Assembly: GCF_963678635.1 (NCBI RefSeq)
Contig: NC_087071.1
Coordinates: 41,618,153-41,682,152 of the forward strand
Origin: Symsagittifera roscoffensis
Taxonomy: Eukaryota > Xenacoelomorpha > Acoela > Convolutidae
Direction: 5' to 3'
Length of the DNA: 64,000 bases
The translations under genes were made by a program, and so were the position numbers. The notes beneath the pieces are model-generated. The model worked only from the letters and a program-made list of their open reading frames with translations, was not told where the DNA came from and searched no databases. Position 1 is the stretch's first letter; every line of letters begins with the position of its first letter. Below, in pieces: positions 9,326 to 18,585 of this stretch.

Positions 9326-11269
9326 GTGTTAAAAATTTCCCTCAGGGCAGAAAAGAAAGGAATCTTTTTGAGTTTTAATAACGACATAATGTCAGATTTA
9401 CACAAAAAACTGTTGGCCAAATACAAGGGAGATCTCAGATTGCCAGACAACCCGTTATCACTATCAGATCATTGTTCGAATAAGCTGATTAAATTCATGA
9501 CGGACGAAGACAAAATCCTCAAGGAAGTAAAGAAGGCAGTACTCGAAGGCAAACCATTGGACAAATTCGGTGCCTATTTGAAGAACTTCCAGAGGGACAT
9601 ACATGTGAAAGAAGGGCTGTTATTCAACGATAACAAACTGATAGTGCCGGCTGCATTACGATCACCTTTTCTGTCACTCCTTCACGAGACTCATCCAGGG
9701 CAGTTTGGGATGAAAGCCTTGGCAGAAAACATCTGGTGGCCACACTTATACAGAGAGATATACCACCATGGAAAGAATTGCACCCAGTGCATAATGGCCG
9801 GTAAGAACCTAAAAGTGTTACTGGGGAAGAACAAAACTGAGAAATTACCGAACCTGACCGAACCAAATGAAGAAGTAGATTTAGACTTCGCCGGCCCATT
9901 GGACAAGAGCTGGGGTAACGGAAAATACCTTTTGATATGCATTGACCGTTTTTCAAAGTTTCCATCTGCGAAGATAGTAAACAACACCTCGACTTCTTCA
10001 ATCTTAAACTTCATGACAGATTACTGCCATCTTCATGGATTTCCAAAGTCCATTAGAGCCGACCATGGGTCATGTTTTACTTCGTTTGATTTTAGAAACT
10101 TCTGCGAGAAGAACAACATTAATTTAATTTTATGTACGGTTGGCGATCATAGATCCAATGGGGTAGTAGAAAGACTCATTTACACGGTCAAAGCTAAGCT
10201 TCTGGCAATGTCGTTCAACGATCCAAAACCATCTTTAAATTCGGCTATTGATAAAATTATTTGGAACATACGCTCGACGAAACAACCATCCATTGGATGC
10301 TCTCCTTTCTCAAAACATTTTAATAGATCTCCCAACACGTTCTGGAAATCTTTGGTCTCTCACGCAATTAGTTTAGATAAGGGGAAATCAATCATAACGA
10401 AGGACAGAGCACAAGACTGTGGGGCTGATGATGCTTTCGAAGACGGCTACCTAGAAGACAGATCAATTGAAGAAAGAGGCTATGAGAGCGACCCCGCTGA
10501 CAAAGTAGATAGAAATCTTCAGCGAGCCCCACTGTCGAACCCCTTCAGCCAAGGAGGTAACTGGTTTAGGAAAACAGTTAACAGGAAGGAAGGAGAACCT
10601 TATTTTAAACCACTGGGAAATAAACCCATGTCAGACACGAAACATACGGTCACATTAGATAACGGACATGTGATAAGAAAATCGGACTTAGCCTTTAGCA
10701 AAACCCAACCGGCAGCTCCTAAGACCTTCACGGCAAGACCGAAAGCGCTAATTAATAGTAATGATTTAGCAGGCAAGCGAAAAAGAAACTCCCCTTCCAA
10801 GAGACGAGACTCGAACATAGGAGGCCCCTCGATGACTTTCACACCAACGGTTGGAAACTCGAGCAAAAAGAGGAGACCATTCTACACGACCTCGAAAGGT
10901 TCAAAATTACATGACAATAATCTTGATTCGTTGTTAGAGTTAGACCTTTGGGATAAAGTCATTGACGACTACTTGGGTACGGAAGCGGAAATGGTATATA
11001 ATACACCAACTGTTAAACTTCATAGTGATTTAGATCATTCAAAGAGTACTACACAAAGACAGATCAACACTGAGACAACTGTCAATATACCAACGGGGAC
11101 AAGCGATGACCCAATTCGAGTGGATAGCTCTCCGGAGAAGACAGTGGAGACACCAAAAACCCCGAGACAGTGGAGACACCAAAAACCCCGATATCTTCGA
11201 AACATCGTGCTAGAAGAAATCCAGGCCCCCCGAAATTCTATGGCGATAGACGGTTTATCGACCAAGTGA
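9326..11269 (+). CDS. Element 1 integrase and C-terminal region
   Basis: Lies in the +1 frame relative to the upstream polyprotein. Numbered from GTG 9326, which is only an arbitrary first codon: this frame is open from about 9134, overlapping the first ORF by about 190 nt, and the overlap reads like a normal pol linker. The integrase zinc domain has H120, H124, C152 and C155 (HX3H...CX2C). The catalytic core has D187 (DLDFAGP), D246 (RADHGSCF) and E282 (VVERL); the 35 residues between D246 and E282 are the classical DD35E spacing. After about residue 400 comes a charged tail with LDNGHVIRKSDL, a motif shared with element 2. The ORF stops early because of the 26-bp duplication at 11139-11190. 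Either ribosomal frameshifting joins the ORFs or this copy is disabled. Confidence 0.93.
   Translation: MLKISLRAEKKGIFLSFNNDIMSDLHKKLLAKYKGDLRLPDNPLSLSDHCSNKLIKFMTDEDKILKEVKKAVLEGKPLDKFGAYLKNFQRDIHVKEGLLFNDNKLIVPAALRSPFLSLLHETHPGQFGMKALAENIWWPHLYREIYHHGKNCTQCIMAGKNLKVLLGKNKTEKLPNLTEPNEEVDLDFAGPLDKSWGNGKYLLICIDRFSKFPSAKIVNNTSTSSILNFMTDYCHLHGFPKSIRADHGSCFTSFDFRNFCEKNNINLILCTVGDHRSNGVVERLIYTVKAKLLAMSFNDPKPSLNSAIDKIIWNIRSTKQPSIGCSPFSKHFNRSPNTFWKSLVSHAISLDKGKSIITKDRAQDCGADDAFEDGYLEDRSIEERGYESDPADKVDRNLQRAPLSNPFSQGGNWFRKTVNRKEGEPYFKPLGNKPMSDTKHTVTLDNGHVIRKSDLAFSKTQPAAPKTFTARPKALINSNDLAGKRKRNSPSKRRDSNIGGPSMTFTPTVGNSSKKRRPFYTTSKGSKLHDNNLDSLLELDLWDKVIDDYLGTEAEMVYNTPTVKLHSDLDHSKSTTQRQINTETTVNIPTGTSDDPIRVDSSPEKTVETPKTPRQWRHQKPRYLRNIVLEEIQAPRNSMAIDGLSTK
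11139..11190 (+). repeat. 26-bp perfect tandem duplication inside the integrase-tail ORF
   Basis: Two exact copies, 11139-11164 and 11165-11190, each starting AGACAGTGGAGACACC. As 26 is not a multiple of 3, the second copy shifts translation and makes the ORF stop at 11269. The other frame stays open to 11631. Confidence 0.95.
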
Positions 11270-11631
11270 CGCTCAGTACGGAGACGATTAGTGCAGTAGA
11301 CTCCGATGACGAACCGCTTATTACGTTTTCCGGTGCGAAGAGTCCGAAACAAACTCCTTCATTCGGTATGACGTCCCCCTCAGATTATCTAACACCCATT
11401 GACGAGATCCCACGTCATACGATCTTGGTTGCTGAAACCACACAAGACGAACTCTCAACTCCTTCCTCTCAGGCGATAAGGACGGCATGTGTATCGTCAC
11501 CATTGGTAGAAGTTACCAGTAATGCTCAGGAGGACAACATTAGCGACATTTCCTCGGGTATCGACACCGATGTAAGAATAGAAGCGGATAATTTCCACAC
11601 TAGATACAATTCTACGGTCTCAGACTCTTAA
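11170..11631 (+). pseudogene. Displaced C-terminal end of the element 1 polyprotein
   Basis: An open frame of about 150 codons, rich in Ser, Thr, Asp and Pro, ending at TAA 11629-11631. It is in register with the upstream integrase frame if only one of the two 26-bp copies is counted, so it is probably the normal C-terminus of the pol product, now out of frame. It has no recognisable domain. It could also be a small separate ORF of unknown function, which I think is less likely. Confidence 0.7.
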
Positions 11632-12031
11632 AACTTTTAAACTGTGGTAACATGACATGTTACGTATTTGATTTAGCTCGTATCCATTGGATACCTAGAA
11701 CTTAATTTTTTTTTCTCTTCTCGTGTAGTATTTACCTAGTTAGTGAGTTAGTTAGTTGTTTTTAATTGTACAAACATCACATAACCCACAATTGTACATA
11801 TCATTTTGTACAGTCAGTGTTGATATCTGTATAAACCTGTAAGTAGCCTGTATATATCACCATATAATTACCTCCATTGTAATTTGTACTCTCTGTAAAA
11901 ATCCGTTGGTGCTAAATGCGGTTACGTTTTGTCTCTTCTTTGGCCCTGGTGGAGCGAGGGGAGATGGAGTGTATGTGTGATATTGGTTACATCGTTGAGC
12001 GGGCAGATATTAATTTTCGTGCACTGGGGAA
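11632..12031 (+). other. 3' non-coding region of element 1 with short polypurine tract
   Basis: About 400 bp between the last stop and the 3' LTR. It contains repeated ttgtaca/tgtacaa motifs (11760-11815). The bases right before the LTR are CTGGGGAA, a short polypurine tract suitable for plus-strand priming. Confidence 0.7.
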
Positions 12032-12244
12032 TGTTGTGATTCAGTATTTTTAGTATGTTATAACCTTGACCTCTATGACCTAATTACATACCAGTCAATA
12101 ATAACTCTACGAAGTCCAGTGGACTTCGAGTCACTAGTTGCTCTTTTTAGACTACAGTCAGTTTTAATTCAAACATTACTTTTATCCTCTTTTAACTTTA
12201 GTTAGATACTCAAGTTACCATTGGTACATCTTAACTCTTTATTA
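12032..12244 (+). repeat. 3' LTR of element 1 (213 bp)
   Basis: Reads identical to the 5' LTR over the full length, from TGTTGTGATTC to ...CTTTATTA. Identical LTRs imply a very recent insertion, or gene conversion or assembly collapse between the two. Confidence 0.95.
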
Positions 12245-12707
12245 GACCAGTATGTTTTTTATGTTTGAAAATTGTAAGATTATCATTTTTCAAAAACCAA
12301 AAAAAAACTTTTTTAAATCTCAAATGTTTGGTGTTAATTTGGTAACAGAGCACATGTGACAAAGACCTTGGGTGGTACTCGAAGCTTGGACACCAAATGT
12401 TCATCATTTTTGCATAGCGACCCAAAAACAATTAAATGAAAGTAGCAAAGTTCGAAATTTTGGCAAACGTTTTCAAAGATGCTGGCGTTTCGAATTTGAA
12501 AATTTAAACAATTATGCATTGCCCAAGACATACAAAATTATATAAAACAAAAAGTATAATTTTTAAGCGTTTTCGAAAAAATCCAGCGAAACAAAAAAGT
12601 AATCCAACATTTGTGTATCCCAGGATTACGTTATGCACACTTTCGAAGAAACCTTATAAGTTTTGTCTCATACTCATACCTGATGCTCATTTAGTCATGA
12701 ACAAAAG

Positions 12708-12907
12708 NNNNNNNNNNNNNNNNNNNNNNNNNNNNNNNNNNNNNNNNNNNNNNNNNNNNNNNNNNNNNNNNNNNNNNNNNNNNNNNNNNNNNNNNNNNNN
12801 NNNNNNNNNNNNNNNNNNNNNNNNNNNNNNNNNNNNNNNNNNNNNNNNNNNNNNNNNNNNNNNNNNNNNNNNNNNNNNNNNNNNNNNNNNNNNNNNNNNN
12901 NNNNNNN
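12708..12907. other. Assembly gap (200 N)
   Basis: Exactly 200 N, a conventional placeholder length. It lies just 3' of element 1 and upstream of the first recognised CTLD exon, so 5' exons of the lectin gene could be missing here. Confidence 1.
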
Positions 12908-13369
12908 TCCGTTGCCTCGTTGTCTGGTCACATTGTTTAGTGTTAACTTATCCCCGATGCATATTGACTTTCATTCTATTGGAGATGGACAAGTTGATAT
13001 TTGCGGGAAGTTTTGAGCTGGACATTGCTAAGTAAATTAAAACTACCATCAACAGCAATTAAGTTCAATTGATAAAGAGTGTTCAAAGGACCACTAAAAC
13101 ATTGTAGAGTAACTAAGCTAAGGTCAAAGAACAAAAAGTGAAGAGATTGAATTAAAAAGTACTTTTCTATTCGAACTAAAACAGTGCCGCGAAATCCAAT
13201 GGACTTCGAATAGACACGAACTAGCAAGTATCTAATTAGAAAATAAACGTCTAAACAATCATAAAAAAACGCAATTTTTCAACTTTCCCTAATCTAGTTT
13301 TTTGGGTCATCAGCATGACCGTCTAAAATTCAATCTAATTTAATGCCAACACTTTGAACTCATCAGCTA

Positions 13370-13590
13370 TATCTCAAATACTGAGAAATTGAACTTCTTT
13401 TTGGTCTCAAATAGAGAAAGAATGGACACTTTTCCCATCTCAAAACTTGAAAAAAAAACACTTTTCCTTTTTCAAACTCTGAAAGAATGAACAAATTGCA
13501 GATCTTAAACAGTGAAAGAATGACCACTTTTCCGATCTCAATGCGGAAAGAATGAAAACTTTTCCGAACTTAAACACTGAAAGATTTAAA
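13370..13590. repeat. Minisatellite, 32-33 bp unit, about 6-7 imperfect copies
   Basis: The motif gaaagaatgaccactttt recurs with variants at about 13385, 13413, 13481, 13513, 13546 and 13578, in steps of 32-33 bp (one step of about 68 is two units). Each unit also carries a version of ccgatctcaa. Confidence 0.85.
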
Positions 13591-14092
13591 ACAAACTGAG
13601 AGGTAGTTTATTTCATGGGTTATAAAACTGAGATAATAATACTTTTCACACAAAGCTACCGTCCTCTTATATTTGTGGTATCCACTTACATTGGCGGAGT
13701 TCGCTCGCCTTTTTCTGGAATCCACCCTCACTAGCAAAACTCGCTTGTTGTGAATCCGCGACAAAAAAATTGTACGGATGAACTTAATGTTACAGGTAAC
13801 ATTTGTTTTAAATTTCGGGACGAGAATAAAGACATTTCTCTGCAATCCCGGATCATACAGACACCAAATTATTTGCCTATCCAGTGCACAATGTGGCCTC
13901 GTAATGTTAAATTTTGATTATAATTTTTAATACTAGATTTCCTCCTTTTCGGTCAAATGAAGAATCCGTCAGATCAGCTCGGGCTTCTCCATTTTTTAAC
14001 CTCCTACCACATGTTGCTACATTAAAAGCAGTTTCTATATCTTCGATCTGCCTTGAAAGAACAAATTAACTATCAAAACATTTCAATCGACG

Positions 14093-14218
14093 CCCCCCCC
14101 CCCCCCCCTCACTAAAACTAAATGACAAGATCAAGCAGTAAGGCCTGCTTGTACTATAACTAAATCTGATTGGCTCTACTATCTCCTTCCAGTTTTCATT
14201 CAGGGGGGGGGGGGGGGG
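14093..14218. repeat. C16 and G16 homopolymers in inverted arrangement
   Basis: Sixteen C at 14093-14108 and sixteen G at 14203-14218, separated by 94 bp, just upstream of a CTLD exon. The runs can pair as a hairpin; the G run could form a G-quadruplex. Confidence 0.95.
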
Positions 14219-14357
14219 TTCGTTTCAAATTTTGTACAAAATTTTATGCATTTTCTTTTGATTTTCAGCGACGAGGACACCAAACTAACCATCTAGATTT
14301 GTATTTTATTGACACTTTTTAACCGTTTTATGTTGTTTTCCGGTTATTTTTTTATAG

Positions 14358-14484
14358 GAAGGGAAAATTACAGGTGGAACAATGAGTGCCCACCTGATTT
14401 CTCTCCAATTGTTGGTTTGTCGTCTGAAAGATGTTTCCGTGTCTCTTTCACTAACAGCTCCGACAACTCCGAAAACTATATCAG
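14358..14484 (+). CDS. CTLD1 exon a
   Basis: Acceptor tttatag, donor AG/gtttgt. Frame gives WNNECPPDFSPIVGL then ERCFRVSF, the opening C-P-x-G/D-F ... C-F pattern of CTLDs. It starts with two bases of a split codon (phase 1) and ends in phase 2, which fits the next exon. Confidence 0.75.
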
Positions 14485-14666
14485 GTTTGTTGGGTGATTT
14501 GCTGTGATAAGTGTTTTTATGCCATAGTTTGTGATTTCGAATAGTATTTATAAAATAACAGTTGTCTGCTGTTTTTTTAAATCAGCAAACTTTTTCGTAT
14601 TGTAGCGCTCAAGCGGCGATTAGTTTTTTTAAACGTTTATTTGCCTGTTTAATTTTGAGTTTACAG

Positions 14667-14835
14667 AAACCTTGGAGCTGATTTTTGGAGTCCGAACAAG
14701 TATGATGAAATCGATCACATCAATGCCTATTTGAAGTTCAACTTCGTGCACAAATCGGTGATCCCATCGATGCCCTCAATCTGGCTGGGATTCCAGCAGA
14801 TCTTCTCGGAGAAGATTCTGATCGAGCATGATACT
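14667..14835 (+). CDS. CTLD1 exon b
   Basis: Acceptor tttacag; phase 2 joins cleanly to exon a and yields RNLGADFWSPNKYDEID, the G-A-x-L/F region of the fold, then SIWLGFQQI, the W-I/L-G core. Donor gtaaag after codon 14833-14835 (phase 0). The exon is more GC-rich than its surroundings. Confidence 0.8.
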
Positions 14836-16574
14836 GTAAAGTGTTCAAATACATCCATCAATTACAACTGTACTTCTCAAAGTGATGACGTCATAGATTA
14901 CAATCGTGACGTAATTTTGGGCACCAAACCTTTCAGGCAAACAGTCTCCTCTCAGAACTGTTTTCCATTCTTCCAATTCCCTTTCCTTTAGAAAAATATC
15001 ATTTTTTTATTTTGAATGCACGAGCAATTTTAGAGACTTGTTTCCTCAAACAGTTTGGCAGCATTTTATCAGCCATTTTCTCAAAAGTTAGAACAAATGT
15101 CTGTTTGTAGCGCCCGTTAAACTGATAATAAGATAGTGGATGTATCAGGTGAAATATATGCGGCTTATAGCACCGTTTTATGTGACCAGATTGCAGCCAT
15201 TGCCATAGATTTTGAGAATTTACTTCGACTATGTTAGCTGAGTTCTTTTTTTTCAGATTTTTTCATACTGAAAACATGCGCAACTAAAAAAAACTTCTTA
15301 TACAGTATAAAAGGTATCGAGATTTATTTTGTTACAGTTTGTCTTCATTGAAATTCAAAATTGTTGCCCAAATTGATCGGGTTGATAGACAAAAAAGACA
15401 ATTTTTCAAACCACTCTTCTATCATCTGAGCGCCAATTTTTGAAGAAAAAAATAAGACCATGGGCTTTTTGTCAGCTTAAACACCAACCTTCGAGTTAGA
15501 ATACCGTATCTCGGAGTGAACACTAGAGATGGGCAAATAAAAAAAATTGTAACCAACAGGTAATGATGAGATGTTGGTCGACTACAGGTCTGATTTAAAT
15601 CATCAGGGCAAACAGAAAATAGCTTCTCAATTAAAACGCGTTTTTTTTTTCAAATTGGGCTGACTTTAGATTAAAAAAAGACAGAGACAAAATTGTTTCA
15701 AATTTTAGTAGAATTGTTCCGCGAAAATATATTCTGCGACAATCGTACGAAAAATTTCACCAAAAAACTGAATATTTTGGTTTCTTAATCAAAGTTCCGC
15801 AAAAACTACCAAGTCAAATGCTAACAAATCTATAACAAAGTGAGCCTTTTTTTATCCCAAATAAATTTTTTAACAAGGGCATAATCTTATTGATTATTAT
15901 GAATGATAAAAAAAGATGGAAAAAACTTGCTTCAAATTTAGTAGAATTAAAATTATACCCAAAACTGATCATTTTTGTCTTTTTTATTCAGTTAAACCTT
16001 AAGCCAGAATAAGGGAATCAATTACTGACAAAATTTGGATACATTAAGCTTCCTTTTTTGTAGCTCAAAATTTTTAAAAAGGCTGTACTGTCCACAAAAT
16101 TGTTTGAAATGTTAAAAAAAACTATTAAAAAATTGGTTTTTATATAATAAAATTACATTTTGGCTGTCAAATAAAAAAAATTTTTTAAAACAAAAAAGAG
16201 AAACTATAACAAAGCTCCTGTATGTTCCAAAAACCTTGTACAACGAGCGTAAAATCTTCTCATTTTTGTCATTTTGGATGTTATTCTTTTTTTGATGGCC
16301 AAAGAGGTCTTTTTCACCAATTTTTGGTCATTTTTATTGTACGAATTTTTGAGTTTCGAACATTTTTAAACGTTTCGAACGATTTTCATCAACCGCCACA
16401 TAAACTTGGGTCAAATACAGGCTTTTTTATTGACCTCAAACAAAACAAATGGTAAGCACTTTTTTAATTTTTTTCTGAAAACGCCCAGTCAAGAATTTAA
16501 GCCATCTTCTTTAATGTATGTTCCCTGGACATAATAAAAAACCCCCGAAAGAAAGTAGTTAAATCTGGGGAATG
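14836..16574. other. Intron sequence of the CTLD gene, no feature seen
   Basis: Very AT-rich, many A and T runs; no coding exon found, although the phase mismatch of CTLD1 suggests a small exon could be here or nearer 25 kb. Confidence 0.4.
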
Positions 16575-16578
16575 GGAT

Positions 16579-16795
16579 TAATAATATTGTTCTAATATTA
16601 TGATCTATATACAAGTAATGTACAATTACTTAAAAGGAACAAAACAGATAAAATAGAGTGTGTTAATTTAAAACGTTCTAAAAGGACAACTGAACGAACA
16701 CACTACGAGGTCGTATCGAACTAAGTTAACTGGTATTAATTAAAGACCGAAGGTCATTTACAACAACTATAAACAAATCACAGCATTTCACACCG
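16579..16795 (-). repeat. 3' LTR of element 2
   Basis: Matches 21862-22076 with many substitutions and small indels. In element orientation it starts TGCTGTGATT and ends ...ATTATTA. Confidence 0.85.
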
Positions 16796-16896
16796 GGAAA
16801 AAATAATATTGCAATTTCACTAACTAATTCTATATAGATCTGGATGAGGTCTTGGGTTGTCTCTGCTCCTGTAGGTGTCTCCGAACATAGTGTTAA

Positions 16897-18457
16897 TTAT
16901 CCCGCTCCTGAGGTGCACTGCCTTAGCTGAGGTGTGGCCGTCACTCGTGTCTTCTTTGGGGGCGATAGCTTCCTCTTTCCGGCTAAATTCGAATGTGAAT
17001 GTGACTTGTGCCCAAAGGGTGGTAGATTCACCATGATTTTTTTGGGGCCGGCTAGTAGTTTTCTTTTGGTTGACAGATCTGATTCACGTAAAATATGACC
17101 GTTATCGAGGGTTATTGTGTGGTCTGAGTGGTCGATGAAGTCCTTATTTATGAAATTAAAATAAGATTCCCCGTTTTTACTATTGATAGCCCTTCTATAT
17201 AGTTTACCTCCTGCGACTATTTTGTTCTTGGAGTGTGACCCTCTAGGCCGTTTGTGGCTCTCTGGTGTGTTGGGCTCGGGACTGTTTGAGCTTAAGGAAT
17301 TTTGTCTTCCGGGTCCGATGGGTTGTCTTTCTCTTCGTCGAGGTACACGTCTTCCGCCCCGTCGTGCAGTTCCCAATTGCTGGCCCGTCTACTGGTCTAC
17401 TGGAAAGGATTGATTTCCCTTTATCTAAATGGTCATTAAACGAAATCAGATTTTTCCATCTAAATTTAGCCGTTCTAATAAAATGTTTTTCGAACGGGCT
17501 ACATCCGATTGAAGCTTGTTTCGAGATTCTCAAATTCCATACATTTTTTTCGATCGAAAATTTTAGAGCAGGTTTCGGTAACTCGATTGACATTGCCAGT
17601 AAATTGGATTTTATCGTATAGACTAACCTTTCCACCAATCCATTGGATCTATTGTCTCCTACTGTACAATAGATGATCTCGATGTTGAATTTTTTGGAGA
17701 AATTTCTAAAATCTTGAGAAAAAAGCAAGACCTTTGATAGACTCTAATCTTTCTTGGAAAGCCGTGAAGGTGGCAGTAGTCATTTAAGAAAGAAATTACA
17801 CTGCTCGCGGAAGTGTTGTTTACGATCTTGGCCGATGAAATTTTCGTGAATCGATCGATGCATAGGAGGATGTATTTTTGTTTTCCCCAGAACGCTTCCA
17901 ACGGTCCTACAAAGTCCAGGTTTAGTTCTTCATTAGCAAAGGTCAAAGTCGGCAATTTTGTTGCATTGTCGGTACCTAGAATTACTTTGAGGTTCTTACC
18001 GGCTTTCAGGCATTGACTACAGGACTTCCCATGGTGGTGGATCTCGCGATAGATGTGAGGCCACCACATATACTCTGCGAGGAATTACATCCAAAATTGG
18101 CCTCTGTGGGTCTCGTGTAGCATGGTGTTGAACGTTCCCCTGATGGTAGCTGATACGACTACTTTATTGTCCAGAAATAGTAAGTCGTCTTTTTTTATGT
18201 AAGCGCCGTTGGTTCGTCCTAATTGTCTCTATCAAGTCCCATATCACTTTGTCTTCCCTAGTCATAAGTTGAAGAAGTTTCTTCGAGCAGTGTTTTTCGG
18301 GGAGTATAGGAGACGTTGGTAGTTTTAAATCCGATTTATACCTTTTGAGTAAACTAGCGTGGTCGTCCGGAAGGTGGTCGTCTTTGAATTTCAGATCAAT
18401 ATTATATTCTTCTGGAATTATTAACAAACGACTGGTAATTTCGTCCAACTTCGTCAC
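16897..18457 (-). pseudogene. Element 2 integrase pseudogene and tail
   Basis: Zinc-domain remnant with HHHGKSCSQC (18069 downward), catalytic start LDFVGP, and NNTSASSVISFLNDYCHLHGF. The second catalytic Asp region reads RVYQRSC where element 1 has RADHGSC, so the active site is lost. GLVERLVYTIKS keeps the Glu. The tail (17376-16897) has ITLDNGHILRESDL as in element 1. Confidence 0.85.
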
Positions 18458-18585
18458 GTCTATTTTCTTCTTTATATGTGGTAAAAATTGTTTGTTTTTA
18501 AGAAGGAAGTGTAAAAGGACTTTTCCGAAATGGTAATACTTTTAAAATTAAATTTCGAATTATCGATAGGTGTGCAGTTTGATGT

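Larger units (their letters stand above)
5690..12244 (+). mobile_element. Element 1: complete young Ty3/gypsy-type LTR retrotransposon
   Basis: About 6.55 kb, bounded by two 213-bp LTRs that read as identical. Order: LTR, primer-binding site, Gag with two zinc knuckles, protease, reverse transcriptase, RNase H, integrase, C-terminal tail, LTR. Protease before RT and integrase after RNase H is the Ty3/gypsy order. The flanking 4-mers do not match (TATA left, GACC right), so there is no visible target-site duplication. Coding capacity is nearly intact but split by a +1 frame offset before integrase and by a 26-bp duplication near the end. No envelope-like gene is seen. Confidence 0.95.

Noticed and set aside
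13185-13230. Similarity to the element 1 LTR (gaaatccaatggacttcga versus gaagtccagtggacttcga)
   Set aside because: Similarity covers only about 20 bp and does not extend; too little for a solo LTR call.
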